Part shown: positions 1 to 10,304 of the stretch, one piece after another
Numbering within the stretch: the stretch's first letter is position 1
How the letters are laid out: every line of letters begins with the position of its first letter
From: Chitinophaga pinensis
GTDB lineage: Bacteria; Bacteroidota; Bacteroidia; Flavobacteriales; Flavobacteriaceae
DNA: 64,000 bases
Assembly (NCBI GenBank): GCA_945873505.1
Contig: CAMCDQ010000005.1
Span: forward strand, 1 to 64,000
Direction: 5' to 3'
The notes under the pieces: model-generated
Told to the model about the DNA's origin: nothing
The model's input: the letters and a program-made list of their open reading frames with translations, nothing else
Database searches by the model: none
Program-made: the position numbers and the translations under genes

Positions 1-1344
1 GCTAATTTGCAATATGGCGCAACTCAAGCTTGGGTTTATGCTTTTACTTTTATTGGCGGATTATTTGCAGATAAAATTCTAGGTTTGCGAAAGTCTCTTT
101 TTTGGGGTGGGCTATTAATGATAATTGGAAGTTTAATTTTAGCAATAGATCCTGTAAAATTTTTTTTTATAGGAATTGGATTTACAATTGTAGGAACAGG
201 TTTTTTTAAGCCAAATATTTCTTCAATTGTTGGGCAATTATATAAAGATGGTGATAATAGAACTGATGCTGGATTTTCTTTCTTTTATATGGGAGTAAAT
301 CTTGGAGCTCTAATCGGCGGTTACATTTGCATAGCAGTTGCTGAAGGGTCTTTATGGCAAACTTTTGTGCCAGAAAACTTGCGATGGAATATAGGGTTTG
401 GTTTTGCCGCTCTTGTTATGATAATTAGTTTATTGACCTTTACACAAACTCAAAAAAGTTTGGGTCCAATAGGATTATCGCCACTTGGACATATGAAAAC
501 ATCTAAAAGAAAGGCATTTGAATTGGCAACTTTTGTAGGCTCTTTATTGATTCTTCCAATTATTATTTTGATGGTAGAAAATACCGAATACACAAAATGG
601 TTTATGATTTTTATAGGACCTGCATCATTAATTTACTTGTTTTTTGAAATGAGAAATTTTAGTTTTTCAGAAAATAAAAAGTTAATTGCAGCTATCATTT
701 TAATGTTATTTTCAATTGTATTTTGGGCTTTCTTTGAACAAAGTGGCGGTTCTCTTAGTTTGTTTGCGGCTAATAATTTAAATAATACGATTGTTGGATT
801 CACCTTAAGTCCCAACGGAGTTAATAATTCCGCAAACTCCTTTTTTGTTATTGGTTTTGCGGCTTTAGTTGGATTAGTATGGCTATGGATGGGGAAAAGA
901 AAAATCGAGCCTAATACAGTGAATAAATTTGGAATTGCATTTTTGTTCCTTGCGGTGGGTTTTTTTGTATTTTATTATACCAGATTTTTCGCAGGTTCTG
1001 ACGGCAAAACCTCTCTAGGATTGTTTACATTTGGGTGGTTTATAATTACATTTGGAGAATTGTGTTTGTCACCAATTGGAATGTCAGCGATGACTAAACT
1101 TTCGCCACAAAAAACCCAAGCTGTTATTATGGGAATGTGGTTTTTAGCCAGTGCTTATGGACAATATTTTGCAGGATTATTAGGCGCCAATATTGCCAGT
1201 GCTTCTGAACACGCCACTAATTTTCAGAAACTATCTATTTACGCAGATGGTTACAAGCAATTGGCAATTTACGCACTTATTGCAGGTATAATTTTAATAT
1301 TAATTTCACCATTAGTTAAAAAATTAATGCAAGAAGTCAAATAA
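1..1344 (+). CDS. POT/PTR-family peptide MFS transporter (5' truncated by window edge)
   Basis: Frame is open from base 1; multi-TM protein with POT-like segments (GxFFKPNISSIVGQLY, FFYMGVNLGALIGGYI, ELCLSPIGMSAMTKLSP). Confidence 0.85.
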   Translation, partial: ANLQYGATQAWVYAFTFIGGLFADKILGLRKSLFWGGLLMIIGSLILAIDPVKFFFIGIGFTIVGTGFFKPNISSIVGQLYKDGDNRTDAGFSFFYMGVNLGALIGGYICIAVAEGSLWQTFVPENLRWNIGFGFAALVMIISLLTFTQTQKSLGPIGLSPLGHMKTSKRKAFELATFVGSLLILPIIILMVENTEYTKWFMIFIGPASLIYLFFEMRNFSFSENKKLIAAIILMLFSIVFWAFFEQSGGSLSLFAANNLNNTIVGFTLSPNGVNNSANSFFVIGFAALVGLVWLWMGKRKIEPNTVNKFGIAFLFLAVGFFVFYYTRFFAGSDGKTSLGLFTFGWFIITFGELCLSPIGMSAMTKLSPQKTQAVIMGMWFLASAYGQYFAGLLGANIASASEHATNFQKLSIYADGYKQLAIYALIAGIILILISPLVKKLMQEVK

Positions 1345-1395
1345 ATTTCCGATATTTCGGCACTATTTTTGAATGTCAATTTAAAACAAAAAATT

Positions 1396-1857
1396 ATGAA
1401 AAAGATATTTATCACTTTATTACTTGTAGTTGGTTCTTATGCTGTTGAAGCGCAAGAACTCGTTTGGAACAACAACCTCAACAAAGCGATGGAAATTTCA
1501 AAAAAAACTAAAAAGCCATTGCTGCTTTTCTTCACAGGAAGCGATTGGTGTGGATGGTGTATGCGTTTGCAAACGGAAGTTTTTAAAAAACCAGAATTTG
1601 TTACTTGGGCAAAAGACAATGTCGTTCTTGTTGAAGTTGATTTTCCAAGAAGAACTGCTTTATCTCCAGAATTAACAACACAAAACAATGAATTACAACA
1701 GTTTTTTGCTGTTCAAGGATATCCTACTGTTTGGTTTGTAAATGCATCTAGAGTTGATGGAAAAACCAATTTCGATAAATTAGGAAGTACTGGATATCTT
1801 GCCGGCGGCCCAGCTGCTTGGTTGAATGTTGCCAATGGAATTATAAAAAAGAAATAA
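1396..1857 (+). CDS. Thioredoxin-family protein, secreted/periplasmic
   Basis: Signal peptide MKKIFITLLLVVGSYAVEAQ, then DWCGWCMRL (CxxC) and GYPTVWF; second Met of the ORF chosen as start. Confidence 0.85.
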   Translation: MKKIFITLLLVVGSYAVEAQELVWNNNLNKAMEISKKTKKPLLLFFTGSDWCGWCMRLQTEVFKKPEFVTWAKDNVVLVEVDFPRRTALSPELTTQNNELQQFFAVQGYPTVWFVNASRVDGKTNFDKLGSTGYLAGGPAAWLNVANGIIKKK

Positions 1858-1861
1858 ATTT

Positions 1862-3898
1862 TTAATTCAATCTATAAAATCCCTTTTCGCCAGTTGCGTG
1901 AAAAGGGATTTTTTCTTTTCTACAAGTGGATTCCCAAACCTTTATATAGGTTTTAAAATTCGATGCATCGGCAACAATCATTTCTGGTTTATACGTTTGT
2001 AATAAACGCTCTAAATTCAATTTTGGAGATTGCGTAATTACAATAATATCGGGTTTAATTTCTTTTTGATAAACACACAAACTGTCTATAATCAATATTT
2101 TTTTGCCTTTAAAATAATACAGATTTTGTGGTTTTTTAGTCGTTGTGATTGCAATGAAATTGGCGACCAAATACGATTTTATTGTTGGATTACTTGCTAT
2201 TTCTTTTCGGATACTGTCATTGCAAAAGGCAACCACTTTTTCGCCAATTCTTTCAGTAATTAAGGTATTTTTCTTTATATTAAATACAATCCATTCTTCT
2301 TGATTTTGATTCTTCCACCGAGTAACAATAAAAGTAGTTTGAAATAAAAGTAGTGCAATTAGTGCAAATACTAATTTGTGGAATGTTGGTTTTTTAAACC
2401 AGATAATAACCGCTACAATTATAAGATACAAACTCAAAAGCATTTGCCAATTGAACGGAATATCTTTAATGATAAATTGTTCGAACGAAGCAACCCAATT
2501 GATGGTTTTATTTAAAAAATAAATGCTGTATTCTAATATTTTAGCTGGAATTAAAGGAACAAAATCAAAAGCTGCTAAAACCATTACAAAAACCCCCAAA
2601 GCCATAATGAAACTCAAAAAAGGAATAATTATTAAGTTGGTTACAAAAAACAATCCGGGAAACTGATGAAAATAATAGATGCTTAAAGGGAAAGCACCAA
2701 TTTGAGCCGCAAATGAAACGGTTAAAATCTCCCAAAAGTAATTTGTTATTTTGTTATTTGGTGTCCACAAATTCTCTAATAATGGCTGCAACCAAAAGAT
2801 AAAAAACAGCGCAACATAACTCAATTGAAACCCAACATCGAATAAAAAGGAAGGTTGAAAAAGCAAAATTAACAAAATAGAAACCAATAAAGTGTGGAAA
2901 ATATTGGTGCTTCTTTTTAGATGCATTCCAACAGCCACAAACGAAAACATAGTTACAGAGCGCACCACCGATGGCGAAAGTCCAGCTAATATTGCAAAAC
3001 CCCAAAGCGATACAATTATAGTAACTAATCGAATGGTATTTCCAACTTTGTTTTTACGCAAGGGCTTCAATAAAAAGGTAATAAATAGTAAAATAAAACC
3101 AACGTGTAAACCTGAAACAGACAGAATGTGAATTGCTCCTGCAAATTGATAATCATGTAATATTTCTGCTGAAATATCTTGTTGTTGTCCTAAAATTAAT
3201 GCCGCTACAACGTGCAATTCGTCCTTTGAAAAATTGCTTTTTTCGAGATTGCTTAGAATTTTATTTCTAAGAAAATCGGAGTAATACCAAATGTTTTTAT
3301 CTGTTTTATTACTAATTTTTATTGCATATGAATCGGTATACATTTGAGCCAAAACAGATTTGTTTGTCAAATATTTTCCATAGTCGAATTGGTCTGGATT
3401 TATAGGATTTTTATGTTTGAAAACTATCCCTTTTATTAGAAAATTAGAACCGATATGAAGTTTTGAATTGCCTTTTATTTTATGAAAATTAACTAAAATT
3501 TTCCCGGAACTTTCTTGATTGTCTATTTGTTTTACAACACCAATATATCGGTCGTTTAATACAGAACTTTTTAATTTTTCTCGCAAAACTAATTGAACGG
3601 AATGTTCATCGATATCATTTTTAATTTGATGAATATAATTGTCCATTTGATACGAATCGGTATTTATAATTTGTGTGAAAATACCTATTTGAAAAAATAA
3701 TAAATAAGTAAAAATCCCAAAATATATTTTTTGAATAAAATCGTTTTTGGACAAAAAATAGGTTAAAACAAGAAGTAAAAAAGAAATTCCAAAGGTTATA
3801 AAAATTAAATTTGGATTTGGAGAAATATAAAAAGAAAACAAAATTCCAAAAACAAACCAAATGGTAATTCTCGTTAAAGGAAATTGAAGTGCTTTCAT
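1862..3898 (-). CDS. ComEC/Rec2-family competence protein
   Basis: 678 aa; GAIHILSVSGLHVGFI and GLSPSVVRSVTMF are typical ComEC motifs. Confidence 0.9.
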   Translation of the reverse strand: MKALQFPLTRITIWFVFGILFSFYISPNPNLIFITFGISFLLLVLTYFLSKNDFIQKIYFGIFTYLLFFQIGIFTQIINTDSYQMDNYIHQIKNDIDEHSVQLVLREKLKSSVLNDRYIGVVKQIDNQESSGKILVNFHKIKGNSKLHIGSNFLIKGIVFKHKNPINPDQFDYGKYLTNKSVLAQMYTDSYAIKISNKTDKNIWYYSDFLRNKILSNLEKSNFSKDELHVVAALILGQQQDISAEILHDYQFAGAIHILSVSGLHVGFILLFITFLLKPLRKNKVGNTIRLVTIIVSLWGFAILAGLSPSVVRSVTMFSFVAVGMHLKRSTNIFHTLLVSILLILLFQPSFLFDVGFQLSYVALFFIFWLQPLLENLWTPNNKITNYFWEILTVSFAAQIGAFPLSIYYFHQFPGLFFVTNLIIIPFLSFIMALGVFVMVLAAFDFVPLIPAKILEYSIYFLNKTINWVASFEQFIIKDIPFNWQMLLSLYLIIVAVIIWFKKPTFHKLVFALIALLLFQTTFIVTRWKNQNQEEWIVFNIKKNTLITERIGEKVVAFCNDSIRKEIASNPTIKSYLVANFIAITTTKKPQNLYYFKGKKILIIDSLCVYQKEIKPDIIVITQSPKLNLERLLQTYKPEMIVADASNFKTYIKVWESTCRKEKIPFHATGEKGFYRLN
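1876..1914 (+). terminator. Intrinsic terminator of the thioredoxin gene, lying inside the comEC 3' coding end
   Basis: AAAATCCCTTTTC-N-GAAAAGGGATTTTTT hairpin with T tract, 19 nt after the + strand stop. Confidence 0.75.
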
Positions 3899-3928
3899 TA
3901 CTCTAATGTAGTCAATTTTATTTAATTA

Positions 3929-4585
3929 TTACAAAGTAGAATAAATGCGATTGGCTTGAGCAAAAGATTTACTATAGTACGGCTCTTTTGTTGAAGAAAT
4001 AATCACACCACTTGAAGTTGCAGAATGAATGAATTTAATTTCGTCTGGCAAAACTTCTGTAACCATTCCAACGTGATTAATTATGCTTTTTCTGTTTGTT
4101 CTAAAGAAAATTAAATCGCCTTTTTTGATTTCATCTGGGTTTAAAACCGTTCCTAATCGTGACATTTCATTCGAAGATCTAGGTAAAATAATGTCAAATT
4201 TACTAAATGTTGCAAACATCAAACCTGAGCAATCATAACCATCGGGAGTTGTACCGCCACTTTTATAATTGGCACCTAAATTCTCGGAAGCAGAATTAAT
4301 CAACTGCTCTACTAAATAAGTCGTGTCGCTATTAGAAATAATAAAATCATCCGATTTTTCATCGGTGCTTAGCCTGCTTTTAATGTCTTTTTTAGGCTCT
4401 TTTTTTGGAGTATTTACAGTCGAAACAGCTATTTTTTGTCTTTCATTTTTTATAATAATTGTATCTTTTGGAGTGCGATAAACTCCTTTTTTTTCAGCCT
4501 CAGATTTTGAAGTAATTATTACTGATGTTGGTTTGCAACTGGCGAAAAATGTTACTATTGCGAGTAGATAAAGTAGGTTTTTCAA
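3929..4585 (-). CDS. C40 family (NlpC/P60) peptidase, lipoprotein-like
   Basis: Signal ending in SCKP; DGYDCSGLMFATF, INHVGMV, FIHSATSSGV catalytic motifs. Confidence 0.88.
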   Translation of the reverse strand: MKNLLYLLAIVTFFASCKPTSVIITSKSEAEKKGVYRTPKDTIIIKNERQKIAVSTVNTPKKEPKKDIKSRLSTDEKSDDFIISNSDTTYLVEQLINSASENLGANYKSGGTTPDGYDCSGLMFATFSKFDIILPRSSNEMSRLGTVLNPDEIKKGDLIFFRTNRKSIINHVGMVTEVLPDEIKFIHSATSSGVIISSTKEPYYSKSFAQANRIYSTL

Positions 4586-4630
4586 AAGAATTATTTTTTA
4601 CAAATTTAGGCATTTAATATTTAAACTGAT

Positions 4631-5743
4631 TTAATGGGAGTTTAGTACAATCAATTTTGCGGTTTTTTCACTTGCACCGCTTCCGCCCAATTGCTTTTCT
4701 AATGCATTGTAATTTTCCAAAACTTGCTTTCTATAATTAGGTTCTAATAATTTTTGAAGTTCTGTTTTAATGTTTTTTGAAGTACAATTGTCTTGAATTA
4801 ATTCGGTTACAACTTCCATATCCATGATTAAATTCACCAAGGAAATGTATTTTAAAGTCACAATTCGTTTCGCAATTTGGTAAGACGTCCAACTTCCTTT
4901 ATAGCAAACGACTTCGGGAACTTTAAACAATGCCGTTTCCAATGTTGCCGTACCAGAAGTAACCAATGCAGCAGTTGAAATACACAATAAATCATAGGTT
5001 TTATTGGAAATAAAATGGCTGTTTTTGGTTTTTAAAAAAGGGGCATAAAACGAATATTCTTGACTTGGTGCGCCTGCAATTACAAATTGATAATCGGGAA
5101 AATCATTTACCACGCTTAACATTACGCTCAACATTTTTGTAATTTCCTGTTTGCGACTGCCTGGTAACAATGCTACAATTGGTTTTTCGTCTAAATTGTG
5201 CTCTTTTCTAAAAGACACTTCGTCAACAATTGTTCGGTTTTGAATAGCGTCAATTAAAGGATGACCAACAAATTCAACAGGATAATGATGCTTCTTTTCG
5301 TAGAAATCTTTTTCGAAAGGCAAAATCACATACATTTTATCAATATCTCGCTTAATATCTCTGATTCTATTTTCTTTCCAAGCCCAAATTTGAGGCGAAA
5401 TATAATAATGCGTTTTCATTCCTAATTCCTTCGCCCATTTTGCAATTCGCATATTAAAACCTGGATAATCAATGAAAATAAGTACATCCGGTTGAAATTC
5501 TTGAATGTCTTTTTTGCATATTTTGATATTATTTAAAATAGTTTTTAAATTAAAAATTACTTCAATAAATCCCATAAATGACAATTCTCGGTAATGTTTT
5601 ACCAATGTTCCGCCCACATTTTGCATTAAATCACCTCCCCAAAAACGAATTTCAGTATTTGAATCTTCGTTATACAAAGCCTTCATCAGATTAGAACCGT
5701 GCAAATCTCCTGAAGCTTCTCCTGCAATAATGTAGTATTTCAT
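4631..5743 (-). CDS. lpxB: Lipid-A-disaccharide synthase
   Basis: MKYYIIAGEASGDLHGSNLMKAL, FIDYPGFNMRIAKWAK, LLPGSRKQEI; internal Met chosen as start. Confidence 0.93.
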   Translation of the reverse strand: MKYYIIAGEASGDLHGSNLMKALYNEDSNTEIRFWGGDLMQNVGGTLVKHYRELSFMGFIEVIFNLKTILNNIKICKKDIQEFQPDVLIFIDYPGFNMRIAKWAKELGMKTHYYISPQIWAWKENRIRDIKRDIDKMYVILPFEKDFYEKKHHYPVEFVGHPLIDAIQNRTIVDEVSFRKEHNLDEKPIVALLPGSRKQEITKMLSVMLSVVNDFPDYQFVIAGAPSQEYSFYAPFLKTKNSHFISNKTYDLLCISTAALVTSGTATLETALFKVPEVVCYKGSWTSYQIAKRIVTLKYISLVNLIMDMEVVTELIQDNCTSKNIKTELQKLLEPNYRKQVLENYNALEKQLGGSGASEKTAKLIVLNSH

Positions 5744-5771
5744 AGAATATTGATTTAATTCTCTTGAATTG

Positions 5772-6044
5772 TTATACAAATAAAGTAATAATTGTTACTA
5801 TAAACATTGCCAATATTACTCCACGAGCCATTAATTCTTTGTCGTATTTTAATAAACCAAAGAAAACTAATAGATTTAATATTGCTCCAAGCGTAATGAT
5901 TTTACCTAATTTTCCATCGAATTTTAAGATTTGAAGTCCACCCAAAAAAGAATAAGGAGTAAATGCGACAATGAAAATATAACTTCCAATTACCGATGTA
6001 ATTATTCCGATAATAATGCCGTAAAATAAATCAATTTTTTTCAT
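5772..6044 (-). CDS. Small membrane protein of unknown function
   Basis: 90 aa, three predicted TM segments, between surE and lpxB in the same direction. Confidence 0.7.
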   Translation of the reverse strand: MKKIDLFYGIIIGIITSVIGSYIFIVAFTPYSFLGGLQILKFDGKLGKIITLGAILNLLVFFGLLKYDKELMARGVILAMFIVTIITLFV

Positions 6045-6045
6045 A

Positions 6046-6816
6046 TTATTTTAAATTCCAGGTATTTAGTTGTTGAATGGTATGGTGCGCTGTTAAATCA
6101 AATTGAACAGGAACTACAGAAATATAACCGTTTTCTAACGCCCATTCGTCAGTATCCTCGCCTTTATCTTGGTTCACAAATTCGCCTGTAAGCCAATAAT
6201 AATCTTTACCTTGAGGAGTAATTCTCTTGTCAAATTTTTCCATCCAAATGGCTTTCGCCTGACGGCAAATTTTTATTCCTTTGATTTCATTTTCCTTTAA
6301 TTTCGGGAAATTGACATTCAAAACTACATTTTCGGGCATTCCTTTTTCTAAAACTTCTATTGTTATTTTTCTAATTGAAGATTTAATAGCGTCGAAATCG
6401 GCATTCCAATCGTAATCTAATAATGAAAAACCAATGGCAGGAATTCCTTCAATTCCGGCTTCAACAGCAGCACTCATTGTTCCTGAATAAATTACATTTA
6501 TCGAAGAATTAGACCCGTGATTTATTCCTGAAACACACAAATCTGGTTTTCTGTGAAGAATTTCATTTACAGCTAATTTCACGCAATCTACAGGCGTTCC
6601 CGAACAACTATATTCGGTTATTGCAGCAATTTCCTTAGAAATCTTATTGATAAAAAGCGTACTATTTAGTGTGATTGCGTGACCCATTGCGCTTTGTGGC
6701 TTGTCGGGAGCAACTACAATTACAGTTCCAATTTCTGACATTACTGAAATTAAAGCTCGGATACCTGGAGCTGTAATTCCATCATCATTTGTAACTAATA
6801 TCAAAGGCTTGCTCAT
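6046..6816 (-). CDS. surE: 5'/3'-nucleotidase SurE
   Basis: LVTNDDGITAPGIRAL, VVAPDKPQSAMGHAIT, SGINHGSNSSINVIYSGTMSAA. Confidence 0.95.
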   Translation of the reverse strand: MSKPLILVTNDDGITAPGIRALISVMSEIGTVIVVAPDKPQSAMGHAITLNSTLFINKISKEIAAITEYSCSGTPVDCVKLAVNEILHRKPDLCVSGINHGSNSSINVIYSGTMSAAVEAGIEGIPAIGFSLLDYDWNADFDAIKSSIRKITIEVLEKGMPENVVLNVNFPKLKENEIKGIKICRQAKAIWMEKFDKRITPQGKDYYWLTGEFVNQDKGEDTDEWALENGYISVVPVQFDLTAHHTIQQLNTWNLK

Positions 6817-6949
6817 TTTTTACGTGAATTTTTAGGATGTAAAAATAATCATTTTTAGTCGGAAGATGCTATTTTTGTATCTTTAACAAAAAATTAGCCA
6901 AATCAATATTTCTTGGCACAGTTTTTTGTGTACTTTAGATAAAAAATTA

Positions 6950-9169
6950 ATGAATACATTTTTGAATTTTATGAAAAGGAATTATAAGATTATAGTCGCT
7001 GTTCTAGCCTTGTCTTTAGCGCTTTGGAGTTTTATACCAAAGCAAAAAGGAGATCCTGAAAAAGACAAATTATTATTAGAATTATTAACTTTTGTTATTG
7101 AAAAAGGGCATTACAGTCCAGCGGCAATTGACGATACATTTTCAAAAGGAGTTTACAAAGAATTTTTGAATGCTTTAGATCCAACTAAAAGGTTCTTTTT
7201 ACAATCTGATATCAATGAGTTTTCTAGATATGAAACGGAATTAGACGATCAAATTAAAAACAAAGATTTGACCTTTTTTGATTTGACTTATACGCGTTTA
7301 ATGAAACGAATCGAAGAAAGTAAAAGTTACTATAAAACCATTTTAGACAAGCCAATTGATTATAAAATTGACGAAGAATTTAATGCGGATTATGAAAAAG
7401 TACCGTTTGCTAATTCAGTTGCAGAACTGAAAGAAAAGTGGAGAAAACAAATTAAGTTATCTGCATTGGCTTCAATTACGGAACGATTAAAATTAGAAGA
7501 AGACAAGAAAAATGGAGTCATAAAAGACAATAAAGATTCTATTGGGTCAAAAAAAATAGAGAAAATTGTTGACAAAACCCCAAAAACATACGAACAAATT
7601 GAAAAAGAAACTCGCGAAAGTTCACTGAAATCAATGAATGAGTATTTTGGATTTATAAATGATTTGAAAAGAGACGATTGGTTTGCTATTTTTATCAATA
7701 CTATTGCAGAACGATTTGACCCACATACTTCTTATTTTGCTCCCGAAGAAAAAGAACGTTTTGATGTAAGTATGTCTGGTAAATTTTTTGGAATTGGGGC
7801 AAGACTCCAAAAGAAAAATGATTTTACCGAAATAACTGAATTGATTTCTGGAGGTCCTGCTTGGAGAGGAAAAGAATTGGAAGTGGGAGATATTTTTCTT
7901 AAAGTTGCTCAAGGAGATGCTGACCCCGTTGATGTCGTAGGAATGAAAATTGACGATGTTGTAAAGAAAATCAAAGGGCCAAAAGGTACGGAAGTTCGTC
8001 TTACAATAAAAAAAACAGATGGTTCGATTAAAGTTATTACCTTAATTCGTGATGAAATTGAAATTGAGGAAACCTATTTAAAATCGAGTATTGTTGAGAA
8101 AAATGGTTTGAAATACGGAGTGATTTACTTACCTAAATTCTACATCGATTTTGAAAATGCTGATAGTAGAGATGCAGGAAAAGATATGGCAATTGAAGTG
8201 GAACGCCTAAAAAAAGAAGGCGTAAACGGAATTGTTTTGGATGTTCGTGATGATGGCGGTGGTTCATTAAAAACCGTAGTGGATATTGCTGGGTTATTCA
8301 TTGAGCAAGGTCCAATTGTTCAAATAAAATCAGCTGCTGGAAGAAAAGAAATACTTTCGGATAATGATAAAAAAGTACAGTGGGAAGGACCTTTAGTAAT
8401 TATGGTTAATAATTTTTCTGCCTCCGCTTCCGAGATTTTAGCTGCGGCAATTCAAGATTATAAGCGAGGTGTTATCATTGGAAGTAAACAAACTTTTGGT
8501 AAAGGAACAGTTCAAAATGTAATTGATTTGAACCAGTTTGTACGTAATTCAAGCATTGGTGATTTAGGTGCATTGAAAACTACAACTCAAAAATTCTATA
8601 GAATTAATGGCGGTTCTACCCAATTGGACGGAGTGAGAAGTGATGTGATTATGCCGGATCGATATTCTTACGTAAAAATGGGGGAACGCGATGTTGATAA
8701 TGCAATGCCTTGGGATAAAATTGATGTTGCTGAATATTCAGTTTGGAATAAGCAGATTAATTTTAATGCCGCAATCGCAAATAGTAAAAAGAGATTGGCA
8801 GACAACAATCAATTCAAATTGATTGATGAAAATGCAAAATGGATCAATGACAGAAGTGAAGACAATGTTTATAGTTTAGAAATTGACAAATTTCAAGCAG
8901 AACAAAAAGCACTTGATGAAACAGCTAAAAAATACAAGTCAGTTCTAGATTATAAAAACCAATTGAAATTTACTTCGCTACCATATGAAAATGAGGCTAT
9001 GAAAACAGATTTGGCTTTGAAAGAAAAAAGAAATAGATGGCACGAAAGTTTAGCAAAAGATATTTATGTGGACGAAGCTTTAAATGTTTTAGGAGACTTA
9101 CAATCGAAAGTCACGCCTACAAAAGCAAATGTTGTTCTCAAGAAAAAAGACAAATTAGTGAAATCTTAA
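6950..9169 (+). CDS. Carboxy-terminal (tail-specific) processing protease, Prc-like, PDZ + S41
   Basis: FFGIGARLQKK, GPAWRGKELEVGDIFLKV, NNFSASASEILAAAIQDYKRGVIIGSKQTFGKGTVQ. Confidence 0.92.
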   Translation: MNTFLNFMKRNYKIIVAVLALSLALWSFIPKQKGDPEKDKLLLELLTFVIEKGHYSPAAIDDTFSKGVYKEFLNALDPTKRFFLQSDINEFSRYETELDDQIKNKDLTFFDLTYTRLMKRIEESKSYYKTILDKPIDYKIDEEFNADYEKVPFANSVAELKEKWRKQIKLSALASITERLKLEEDKKNGVIKDNKDSIGSKKIEKIVDKTPKTYEQIEKETRESSLKSMNEYFGFINDLKRDDWFAIFINTIAERFDPHTSYFAPEEKERFDVSMSGKFFGIGARLQKKNDFTEITELISGGPAWRGKELEVGDIFLKVAQGDADPVDVVGMKIDDVVKKIKGPKGTEVRLTIKKTDGSIKVITLIRDEIEIEETYLKSSIVEKNGLKYGVIYLPKFYIDFENADSRDAGKDMAIEVERLKKEGVNGIVLDVRDDGGGSLKTVVDIAGLFIEQGPIVQIKSAAGRKEILSDNDKKVQWEGPLVIMVNNFSASASEILAAAIQDYKRGVIIGSKQTFGKGTVQNVIDLNQFVRNSSIGDLGALKTTTQKFYRINGGSTQLDGVRSDVIMPDRYSYVKMGERDVDNAMPWDKIDVAEYSVWNKQINFNAAIANSKKRLADNNQFKLIDENAKWINDRSEDNVYSLEIDKFQAEQKALDETAKKYKSVLDYKNQLKFTSLPYENEAMKTDLALKEKRNRWHESLAKDIYVDEALNVLGDLQSKVTPTKANVVLKKKDKLVKS

Positions 9170-9180
9170 TTTATATAAAA

Positions 9181-9213
9181 AGTCCCGAGTATAATTATAC
9201 TCGGGACTTTTTA
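9181..9213. terminator. Bidirectional intrinsic terminator between prc-like gene and fabD
   Basis: Perfect 14-bp palindromic arms AGTCCCGAGTATAA/TTATACTCGGGACT flanked by A and T tracts, between convergent genes. Confidence 0.9.
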
Positions 9214-9240
9214 GTTATTGACTTATGAAAATGTAATTTT

Positions 9241-10113
9241 TTATGCGTTGGCCGTAACCGCTTCTTTGTCTATTTTACCTACCAAACCTACCAATACTTT
9301 TCCTGGACCTACTTCTGTAAATAAAGTAGCACCGTCTTTTATCATTTGTTGTACCGATTGCGTCCATTTTACAGGAGCAGTCAACTGAATAATCAAGTTT
9401 TTCTTAATCTCTGATGGATCAGAAACCGCACTTGCCGTTACATTTTGAAACACCGGGCAAATTGGATTCGAAAAAGTGGTGGCCTCAATAGCTGCGGCTA
9501 ATTCTTCTCTAGCTGGCTCCATCATTGGAGAGTGAAAACCACCACCAACAGGCAATAATAATGCTCTTTTTGCACCTGCAATTTTCATTGCCTCACACGC
9601 TTTTTCAACTGCCGAAAATTCTCCAGAAATCACTAATTGTCCTGGGCAGTTATAGTTGGCGGCTACAACAATTCCGTCTATTGATGCACAAACATCTTCT
9701 ACTATTTTATCCTCTAATCCTAAAACTGCCGCCATTGTTGAAGGCTTAATTTCACAAGCTTTTTGCATCGCAATAGCTCTTTTTGAAACCAATCGCAATC
9801 CATCTTCAAACGACAAAGTTCCATTGGCTGCCAATGCTGAAAATTCTCCTAAAGAATGTCCCGCAACCATTTCTGGTTTAAAATTTTCCAGTGTTTTTGC
9901 TAATATCACCGAATGTAAAAATACTGCCGGTTGTGTTACTTTGGTTTCTTTTAATTCTTCCGCACTACCCTCAAACATAATATCGGTGATTCGAAAACCC
10001 AAAATTTCATTTGCTTTTTCGAATAATTCTTTGGCTAATTCTGAATTTTCATATAATTCTTTGCCCATCCCCGTGAATTGTGCGCCCTGACCTGGAAATA
10101 TATATGCTTTCAT
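9241..10113 (-). CDS. fabD: ACP S-malonyltransferase
   Basis: IFPGQGAQFTGMGKELYE, VAGHSLGEFSAL, GGGFHSPMM. Confidence 0.94.
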   Translation of the reverse strand: MKAYIFPGQGAQFTGMGKELYENSELAKELFEKANEILGFRITDIMFEGSAEELKETKVTQPAVFLHSVILAKTLENFKPEMVAGHSLGEFSALAANGTLSFEDGLRLVSKRAIAMQKACEIKPSTMAAVLGLEDKIVEDVCASIDGIVVAANYNCPGQLVISGEFSAVEKACEAMKIAGAKRALLLPVGGGFHSPMMEPAREELAAAIEATTFSNPICPVFQNVTASAVSDPSEIKKNLIIQLTAPVKWTQSVQQMIKDGATLFTEVGPGKVLVGLVGKIDKEAVTANA

Positions 10114-10200
10114 TTTTTATATGTTTAATTAACTTAAATTGGAATGCAAAAATAGTATTTTTTTGGAGCAAATCAATCCCTTTTCATAATAACAATTTTT

Positions 10201-10262
10201 CCCGCTGTCCGCTATAGTCTTGCTTCGTTCCTTAGTAAGAGCTGCCACTTCCATCGGGGCTA
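10201..10262 (-). repeat. Dispersed intergenic element, TAGCCC family, copy A
   Basis: Minus strand TAGCCCCGATGGAAGTGGCAGCTC...ATAGCGGACAGCGGG; matches the copies at 16488 and 22366. Confidence 0.7.
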
Positions 10263-10304
10263 ACGAGTACGTTTAAATTGTTTAATAGCGTTTTCCTAAA
10301 CCCG

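Noticed and set aside
9656-10090. 144-aa plus-strand ORF antisense to fabD
   Set aside because: It lies wholly inside a strongly supported fabD gene and has no recognisable domain or start context.
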